A stretch of DNA of 6,141 nt, from contig CAUJFU010000330.1 in NCBI GenBank assembly GCA_963169055.1, positions 1 through 6,141 on the forward strand. The letters are read 5' to 3'. Under the pieces are notes generated by a model, which did not search any database, was not told the DNA's origin, and was given only the letters and a program-made list of their open reading frames with translations. This document shows positions 1 to 4,323 of this stretch, piece by piece (the stretch's first letter is position 1; every line of letters starts with the position of its first letter). This stretch comes from Myxococcota bacterium (GTDB taxonomy: Bacteria > Myxococcota_C > UBA6777). The position numbers and the translations under genes are program-made.

Positions 1-305
1 CGGCCATCTTCTCCCTCAAGACTTCGTACACAACGCAAACACCGCGACCTCCGTGCGGTGGTATCCCAAAGCACATCCACCTCCAAGAAAACACACATCG
101 AAGAGCCACCGTACATTCTCTCGGTATCGAAAGATTCTTTACGGAACAAAAGAAGCGGCTCGGTTCGCAAAAAGTGCCACAAGATTCCCTAGCCCGCAAG
201 CATCTTTTTCTGCTATCCTGTTGCAGAAAGAACATCCCATACCCACCCACAACGGATGGGGTTTGTCTACGCGTATCTCGCGAGGCTTTCGACAAAGGAG
301 GACAA
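1..305. other. Upstream flank without a convincing gene
   Basis: This stretch is C-rich and contains few stop codons on the + strand, so all three + frames stay open for a long way: one to the TAG at 190-192, one to the TAG at 368-370, and one runs from position 3 straight into gene 1. None has a recognisable domain. The strong ribosome binding site at 296-301 argues that translation of gene 1 begins at 306 and that most of this stretch is promoter and leader, or the 3' end of a gene that starts outside the window. I see no convincing -35/-10 pair; the nearest fragments, TTGCAG at 221 and TATCCT at 214, are badly spaced. A CTCGCGAG palindrome lies at 277-284. Confidence 0.5.
296..301 (+). promoter_or_regulatory. 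Ribosome binding site of gene 1
   Basis: AGGAGG, a perfect Shine-Dalgarno core within AAAGGAGGA, lies 4 bases before the GTG at 306. It decides the start of gene 1 in favour of 306 over the in-frame GTG at 174 and the in-frame ATG at 321, which are wrongly spaced or lack such a site. Confidence 0.75.
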
Positions 306-1496
306 GTGGAGAACAGTCGAATGCACGATCTCTTGGAGATAGGCTCTCGTTTGGTGTGGCCGACAGATAGCAAGCAAGAATCCCTTTTCGATCTCGGCGA
401 ACGCAAAACATGGGGCGAAGAACAACGCCATTCAGCCATCGCGTCCTGTGCGCAGTGGTGGTTGCGTTGGGGTGTCGGGCCGAACACCCCCCAAGCCTTC
501 AAGGAAATGTCTTTGTCGGATGTGCGGGAGATCCTGCAACGTGTTATCGAAACTCCCCCAACAAGTCCCGCCGCAGGCGTGGCAAAAGATCTCCACTTTC
601 TCGCGAGCCTTACATCCTCCAGTCCAAAGACGTTGGCGAACAGGTTCAAAGAGGGCTTTCAAAGCCACCGCTGCGATCACCGTTGGTTGTTGTGCCTCGC
701 AAGGTGTCTGCAAACACCAACGCTCCCCCAAGGCTTTTTGTACCATCGACGAAGCATCCACCAACTCAACGAAGCCCTCGACGTGTGCGACGGACACATA
801 CAGATCGGACAGCCTGACACCGCTGACGCCATGTTGCTGCTCAGCCTCATATCCCATTGGCAGCGAAGAAGACCCACCCAAGAAGTCCGCGCCAACCGCA
901 AAAACGAGAAAACGCGAGGAGCAACACCCAAACCCGCCGCCAGACTGTCGGGAACGCTTTTGGCAGATGGGCGCTTTCAACCCAACCTCGACTTTGCCTT
1001 GAAATCTCGCTCACGTCCTCTCTTGTGCCTCTTGTTTGAATTGGCGCTTACCGAAGCATTTTTGGCCTCGCACTCACCGCGACTCGCAAGAAACAAAGCA
1101 GATCCTTCTAACTCCACGCGAGAAGGGTGGTTGGAGGCAATCAAAGCTCAGACCTCCAAGCCCGACGTGAGGGATCTGATGGGCGATGAAGCAGACTTCT
1201 ATCACTACCGAGCGCAAGCCATGGACTTTTACAACGACCCGAAAAATATATATCCCGCCCCCCCTGAGACCATCCGAGAACACCCTTACATTGCTTCTCT
1301 TGTTGCACTGAACACCCTCTACCAAGCCCGAAATGGTCAAATCGACGGGGAGCGCTGTCCCGATAAAGCGAAAAACACCCTTGAACACCTGCTCGATTGC
1401 GAAGACTGGGGGGGAAAAGCCATGCAAGCCTCACAGATCCAAAGCACGATGAACAGACAACACGAACGGAGATCAGAAGATGAGCGGATACTTTGA
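306..1496 (+). CDS. Hypothetical protein, first gene of the cluster
   Basis: I do not recognise this 396-residue protein. The GTG start at 306 is chosen for the AGGAGG site just upstream, but the frame is open to position 3, so a longer protein cannot be excluded. It looks soluble: no signal peptide and no clear membrane segment, although residues 236-256 are hydrophobic. It seems mainly helical, with eight scattered cysteines, and has a basic, low-complexity linker at about 186-216 that may separate two domains. The C-terminal part is rich in aromatic residues around 298-310. There is no R-X4-6-H motif, so it is not a canonical HEPN toxin partner for the nucleotidyltransferase. Its last 17 bases overlap that gene, so the two are probably translationally coupled and made together. 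C7 (1258-1264) and G7 (1408-1414) runs lie inside it. A role as effector or partner of the nucleotidyltransferase is inference from position only. Confidence 0.72.
   Translation: MENSRMHDLLEIGSRLVWPTDSKQESLFDLGERKTWGEEQRHSAIASCAQWWLRWGVGPNTPQAFKEMSLSDVREILQRVIETPPTSPAAGVAKDLHFLASLTSSSPKTLANRFKEGFQSHRCDHRWLLCLARCLQTPTLPQGFLYHRRSIHQLNEALDVCDGHIQIGQPDTADAMLLLSLISHWQRRRPTQEVRANRKNEKTRGATPKPAARLSGTLLADGRFQPNLDFALKSRSRPLLCLLFELALTEAFLASHSPRLARNKADPSNSTREGWLEAIKAQTSKPDVRDLMGDEADFYHYRAQAMDFYNDPKNIYPAPPETIREHPYIASLVALNTLYQARNGQIDGERCPDKAKNTLEHLLDCEDWGGKAMQASQIQSTMNRQHERRSEDERIL
1468..1472 (+). promoter_or_regulatory. Ribosome binding site of the nucleotidyltransferase
   Basis: GGAGA lies 7 bases before the ATG at 1480, inside the end of gene 1. 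It supports the 17-base overlap and suggests coupled translation, with ribosomes finishing gene 1 close to the restart point. Confidence 0.65.
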
Positions 1497-2229
1497 ACAA
1501 TGGGCCAACCAAATCAGATGGAGCGAGTCCTCAGAAGACCGCGCAGAGATGGGCGAACTGACCAAGCTTGTGCAATCCACGTTGAAAGGGCAGATCCACC
1601 GGGCAGGTTCACAAAGCAAAAGCACAGCCATCGAAGGGAGCGATCTGGATGTGTGCATCGTCACCAACGATCCCGTCACCAAAGGCCAGCGGCGTGAACT
1701 GGCCGAACAGATCTCCATCAACCTCCAACGGCCCACCGAGATAAAAAGCCACGTGATCCGCGTGGGGCCTCGCGCCCATTCGAAAGCCAAACTGGATATC
1801 GCTTTCGCGAACGCCGAGTTTGGGAATCGCCCATTGCCCGATAAGACGGAGTTCAAAGACCCAAGGCGGCAACACGCCGCACGCGCCCTGAAGTATTGGT
1901 TGCGTTCGGGTGGAATGCCATATGTCGGAGGATGGGCCATCGAAGGGCTTGTGGTGGGGTTGGATGATGCCAAAGGCACAGGCTACGACCTCTTCCGCAA
2001 GATCCTCGAATGGCTTGCCCGCCCCTGTTCGCCCAACGATATCGAATCCATCCTCAAACCACGCGCCCTACCCAAGTGGAATTCCGACTGGTCGAAGAAG
2101 CTACCCGGACAAATCCAAGCCATCGCCAACCAAGCTAAAAATCGGCTTGTTGCCCTCAAGGCGCGCTCCACTCCCATGTCTTCCGCTGCGGATGTGGAGG
2201 AATGGCTCAACCCCAAGAGAGGCCAGTGA
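1480..2229 (+). CDS. Nucleotidyltransferase, polymerase-beta superfamily (OAS/CCA-adding/CD-NTase-like)
   Basis: A 249-residue cytosolic enzyme expected to transfer a nucleoside monophosphate from NTP to an RNA, protein or nucleotide acceptor with two metal ions. The signature is complete: G43-S44, ten residues, then D55-L-D57, followed by a third acidic strand residue, D106, in KLDIAF. The helix after the first strand pair (about 67-82) fits the fold. Residues about 128-180, including ALKYWLRSGG and WAIEGLVVGL, resemble the helical C-terminal domain of OAS, poly(A) polymerase-like and CD-NTase enzymes. At about 250 residues it is too long for a minimal MNT antitoxin and shorter than most CD-NTases. 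It overlaps gene 1 by 17 bases and ends 100 bases before the small repeat protein. The fold and catalytic competence are well supported. Product and acceptor are unknown: a cyclic or linear oligonucleotide signal, RNA tailing, or nucleotidylation of a protein are all possible. Confidence 0.88.
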   Translation: MSGYFEQWANQIRWSESSEDRAEMGELTKLVQSTLKGQIHRAGSQSKSTAIEGSDLDVCIVTNDPVTKGQRRELAEQISINLQRPTEIKSHVIRVGPRAHSKAKLDIAFANAEFGNRPLPDKTEFKDPRRQHAARALKYWLRSGGMPYVGGWAIEGLVVGLDDAKGTGYDLFRKILEWLARPCSPNDIESILKPRALPKWNSDWSKKLPGQIQAIANQAKNRLVALKARSTPMSSAADVEEWLNPKRGQ

Positions 2230-2247
2230 AAAAGTCGGGAGTGCAAG

Positions 2248-2263
2248 GCGCGTGATCCCGCGC
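2248..2263 (+). other. Small GC stem-loop after the nucleotidyltransferase gene
   Basis: GCGCG (2248-2252) and CGCGC (2259-2263) pair around a 6-base loop. It lies 18 bases after the nucleotidyltransferase stop codon. No T-run follows, so it is not an intrinsic terminator by the usual rule. It stands in tandem with the larger hairpin at 2276-2305. Confidence 0.4.
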
Positions 2264-2275
2264 TAGATCGATCAA

Positions 2276-2305
2276 GTGTGGATGCTCGCTCTTGAGCATC
2301 CGCAC
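2276..2305 (+). other. 12-bp stem-loop in the leader of the small repeat gene
   Basis: The arms 2276-2287 and 2294-2305 pair over 12 bp with one G-U pair, closing a 6-base loop (GCTCTT). The inner 8 bp, GGATGCTC with GAGCATCC, are perfect. The hairpin ends 12 bases before the AAGGAG site of the 60-residue gene. Without a following T-run it is more likely an mRNA-processing, stability or translation-control element than a terminator, though partial termination cannot be excluded. Confidence 0.65.
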
Positions 2306-2317
2306 ACAGAAACCTTC

Positions 2318-2323
2318 AAGGAG
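2318..2323 (+). promoter_or_regulatory. Ribosome binding site of the small repeat protein
   Basis: AAGGAG, 6 bases before the ATG at 2330, is an ideal Shine-Dalgarno site. It is the main evidence that the short low-complexity frame is a real gene and that it starts at 2330 rather than at the in-frame GTG at 2276, which lies in the hairpin. Confidence 0.75.
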
Positions 2324-2329
2324 TCTACG

Positions 2330-2512
2330 ATGAGCAAAACGCCCCCCAGCCCCAGCGATCGGCGCGCCAACCAAAACAATCCAAACAACCCTGCCCACAA
2401 AGCAGGACAAGACAACCGCGCCAACCAACTCAACCCAAACAACCCTGCCCACCAAGGCGGAAACAACCAAGGCAAAACAAGCCCCCCAACAATCCCCCCC
2501 AAAGGCCGCTAA
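2330..2512 (+). CDS. Small Asn/Pro-rich repeat protein (60 residues)
   Basis: A 60-residue protein with an excellent ribosome binding site. Residues 12-29 and 30-47 are two adjacent 18-residue repeats built on RANQxNPNNPAH followed by a Gly/Gln/Asn-rich tail. The ends are Pro/Ser/Thr- and Gly-rich. It is very polar, has no hydrophobic stretch, signal peptide or cysteine, and is probably unstructured. NQxNPNNPA-type motifs feel familiar from other tiny bacterial proteins, but I cannot name a family or function. It sits between the nucleotidyltransferase and the RavA-like gene, 100 and 156 bases from each, with a strong hairpin on either side. It could be a substrate, adaptor or signal peptide for the AAA+/VWA pair; this is inference only. 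The opposite strand is open too, but has no ribosome binding site. Confidence 0.72.
   Translation: MSKTPPSPSDRRANQNNPNNPAHKAGQDNRANQLNPNNPAHQGGNNQGKTSPPTIPPKGR
2363..2470 (+). repeat. Two 54-base direct repeats encoding RANQxNPNNPAH units
   Basis: Copies start at 2363 and 2417, exactly 54 bases (18 codons) apart. The first 38 bases or so of each are nearly identical, and the tails diverge while keeping the Gly/Asn character. The unit CGCGCCAACCAA opens each copy. The second copy lies directly after the first, so this is a tandem duplication within the small gene. Confidence 0.75.
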
Positions 2513-2668
2513 CCTCCGCCGATGTCGCTTCTTTCTGGGGAGCGCCTGTTTGATCCACCGAAACGAAAAGATCGCGACTTCGGGCAAGATCAACACGGGC
2601 GCTCTCCATCCATTCCCGAACCGTTCTTTCCGCAGAAACACACCTGATCACGAAACAGGAGAGACACG
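2513..2668. other. Structured intergenic region before the RavA-like gene
   Basis: The 156 bases between the small gene and the RavA-like gene hold no credible open frame. They contain the large inverted repeat at 2536-2608 and end with the ribosome binding site AGGAGA (2657-2662), 6 bases before the ATG at 2669. I see no clear promoter, so the downstream genes may be read from the upstream promoter, possibly modulated by the hairpin. Confidence 0.55.
2536..2608 (+). other. 20-bp imperfect inverted repeat / long stem-loop
   Basis: The left arm 2536-2555 pairs with the right arm 2588-2608 over 20 bp with two G-U pairs and one bulged C at 2594. The core GAGCGCC pairs with GGCGCTC, and TTGATC with GATCAA. 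The 32-base loop contains a further 5-bp stem, CCGAA (2558-2562) with TTCGG (2579-2583). No T-run follows, so it is not a typical intrinsic terminator. It could be a REP-like palindromic element, a small structured RNA or an mRNA-processing site that sets separate levels of the upstream and downstream genes. It does not show the GTTRRRY/RYYYAAC arrangement of an integron attC site. Confidence 0.65.
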
Positions 2669-4267
2669 ATGACCCAAAAACCCGCGCCACGCAACTTGAC
2701 CGAGCGACTTGCTTCTTTGAGGGATGGCCTGCTTGCCAACTTGATCGAGCGCGATATCCCGATCCGTCTTGCGCTGTTGGCAGCCGTCGCAGGTGAACAT
2801 CTTTTGCTCATCGGCCCACCCGGCACCGCCAAAAGCGATATCGCCCAACGACTGCGCAGCGCTTTTCAAAACGCGTCTTTTTTCGAGCGCCTGCTAACGC
2901 GCTTTACGGTTCCCGAAGAACTCTTCGGCCCGATGTCGATCAAGGCACTTGAGGCAGATCGATACGAACGGCAGATCCAAGGCTATCTCCCCACCGCATC
3001 GGTTGCTTTTCTCGACGAGATCTTCAAAGCCAACTCAGCGATCCTCAACGCTCTTTTGACTTTGCTTAACGAACGCGCCTTTGACAACGGCACACAGCGC
3101 ATCCCTGTTCCCCTGCTTTGCGCGATCGGGGCCAGCAACGAACTCCCCGAAGGGTCGGAACTAGAAGCTTTGTATGATCGATTTCTCTTGCGTTGTCACG
3201 TTGGGCCTGTCAGCGATGACGGATTCCTCGGATTGATGGCGCTGCGCGGATCTGGAAAGCCGACACTTGATCCTTCGCTGCCGCTTACCATCGTCGACCT
3301 CGCACAAATCCAACAAGAATCCGTGAAAGTCGCGGTACCTTCGGGCGTACAAGGTATGCTTGCAGAACTACGCAAGTGGCTCTCTTCGCAAGACATCACT
3401 GTGTCGGATCGCCGTTGGAGAAAGATCGTGTCCTTGTTGCAAGCCTCCGCCTACACCAACGGGCGGGATCAAGTGTCCGTTTGGGATGGTTGGTTGCTTC
3501 CTTACTGCACGTGGAACAAGCCCGAACAGCGCGAGATCATCGCCGCATGGTACGAAGAATGGGTCGGTGCCAGCGAAGCCAAAGAACCCGCCACCTTCAC
3601 CCGTCTCGTCGAGGTATGGGAAGCAAGACTCTCGAAAGACCAAAACGCACGCTCTCAAGCACACGACAAAGATGGAAATCCCCTATTTCTGGACAGAAAG
3701 AAAAAACAGACAACATCGGCTACTGGGAAAAAACAGAAACACAACCCCCAAAACGAACCACTTTTTCTTGCCCCCCCGAACTGGGGGGGGGACCGCTCAA
3801 ATAATGGGCAAGGGTACACAGAACCACAGATCCGAAACGATAACCGAAGCCGATACAACAACCTCGACCCCTCTTATTTTGCAGATGAGGGCAACTGGTT
3901 GATGGAAGAGGCCCAGTGGCCGCCAAAGATGGAACCGACACGCTATTCGCAAGCGCACATCGACGGACAGAGCAAACAAGCCGCCCAACTGTTGGACGAA
4001 GTAAATGGGTGGGAAGCGCGTTTGACTCAAGAGCGCGATGCGTTAGCCCAAAGCGTGGACAGCCACCTGTGGATTGTTCCGGGTTTCAGCAAGATCGCTC
4101 GCAAGCAACTCGAAGCACAACTGCGGATTGCCCGAGATCTTTCCAAGCGGCTTCGGCAAGTCGCCCAAGGGTTCGCCGAGCTACCGAAGCAGCACGACTC
4201 GTCGGAAGAAGAGGACTCCCCCAAACAGGACTCGGTCAAAGAAGCCAGACCAAAGAAATCACGATGA
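2669..4267 (+). CDS. ravA-like: RavA-like MoxR-family AAA+ ATPase
   Basis: A 532-residue cytosolic AAA+ ATPase of the MoxR family, closest by eye to E. coli RavA. MoxR ATPases form hexamers that remodel partner complexes together with a VWA protein. The ATP site is intact: Walker A GPPGTAKS at 49-56, Walker B VAFLDEI at 112-118, sensor 1 around N157 in GASNELP, the Arg finger in LYDRFLLR at 168-175, and sensor 2 in SDRRWRK at 246-252. RavA-type signatures such as TRFTVPEELFGP (78-89) and GYLPTA are present. The C-terminal helical part (about 430-505, with LWIVPGF) resembles the end of RavA. Between them, about 325-425, is a polar Asn/Gln/Lys-rich segment not alignable by eye with the LARA domain of RavA, which binds lysine decarboxylase in E. 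coli. The ATG at 2669 has AGGAGA 6 bases upstream. The ViaA-like partner follows 56 bases later. Confidence 0.93.
   Translation: MTQKPAPRNLTERLASLRDGLLANLIERDIPIRLALLAAVAGEHLLLIGPPGTAKSDIAQRLRSAFQNASFFERLLTRFTVPEELFGPMSIKALEADRYERQIQGYLPTASVAFLDEIFKANSAILNALLTLLNERAFDNGTQRIPVPLLCAIGASNELPEGSELEALYDRFLLRCHVGPVSDDGFLGLMALRGSGKPTLDPSLPLTIVDLAQIQQESVKVAVPSGVQGMLAELRKWLSSQDITVSDRRWRKIVSLLQASAYTNGRDQVSVWDGWLLPYCTWNKPEQREIIAAWYEEWVGASEAKEPATFTRLVEVWEARLSKDQNARSQAHDKDGNPLFLDRKKKQTTSATGKKQKHNPQNEPLFLAPPNWGGDRSNNGQGYTEPQIRNDNRSRYNNLDPSYFADEGNWLMEEAQWPPKMEPTRYSQAHIDGQSKQAAQLLDEVNGWEARLTQERDALAQSVDSHLWIVPGFSKIARKQLEAQLRIARDLSKRLRQVAQGFAELPKQHDSSEEEDSPKQDSVKEARPKKSR
3771..3791 (+). other. C7/G9 homopolymer hairpin inside the RavA-like gene
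   Basis: Seven C (3771-3777), GAACT, then nine G (3783-3791) form a 7-bp all-GC stem with a short loop, within codons for APPNWGGD (residues 368-375). The G9 run is the longest homopolymer in the window. Adding one G would give a TAA at 3802-3804; losing one would give a TGA at 3900-3902. Either would keep the ATPase core but remove the C-terminal domain. Confidence 0.6.
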
Positions 4268-4312
4268 ACACCATGCCCTCATCATGTCGGACGATCCGAG
4301 CGCGAGTCATTT

Positions 4313-4318
4313 GGGGAG
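4313..4318 (+). promoter_or_regulatory. Ribosome binding site of the ViaA-like gene
   Basis: GGGGAG lies 5 bases before the ATG at 4324. It decides that start over the in-frame ATG at 4264, which overlaps the RavA-like stop as ATGA but has no Shine-Dalgarno site. Confidence 0.7.
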
Positions 4319-4323
4319 AATCC

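Noticed and set aside
432-980. Minus-strand frame of 182 codons opposite gene 1
   Set aside because: Shadow of a stop-poor coding region; no ribosome binding site and no recognisable domain.
306-2229. HEPN/MNT toxin-antitoxin pair
   Set aside because: Gene 1 has no R-X4-6-H motif and is much longer than HEPN toxins, and the nucleotidyltransferase is longer than MNT antitoxins with an extra helical domain.
2363-2470. CRISPR-like repeats
   Set aside because: Only two directly adjacent units in frame with a coding sequence and no spacers; it is an internal gene duplication.
2536-2608. Integron attC recombination site
   Set aside because: The GTTRRRY and RYYYAAC boxes are not at the outer ends in the right orientation, and no integrase is present.
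2207-2641. Minus-strand frame of 144 codons with hydrophobic stretches, opposite the small repeat gene
   Set aside because: No ribosome binding site before its start; its repeats are just the complement of the Asn/Pro repeats, while the + strand has an ideal AAGGAG site at the right distance.
3916-4323. Upstream extension of the ViaA-like frame, overlapping the RavA-like gene
   Set aside because: The extension has no ViaA similarity and no good ribosome binding site; GGGGAG before ATG 4324 fits the real start.
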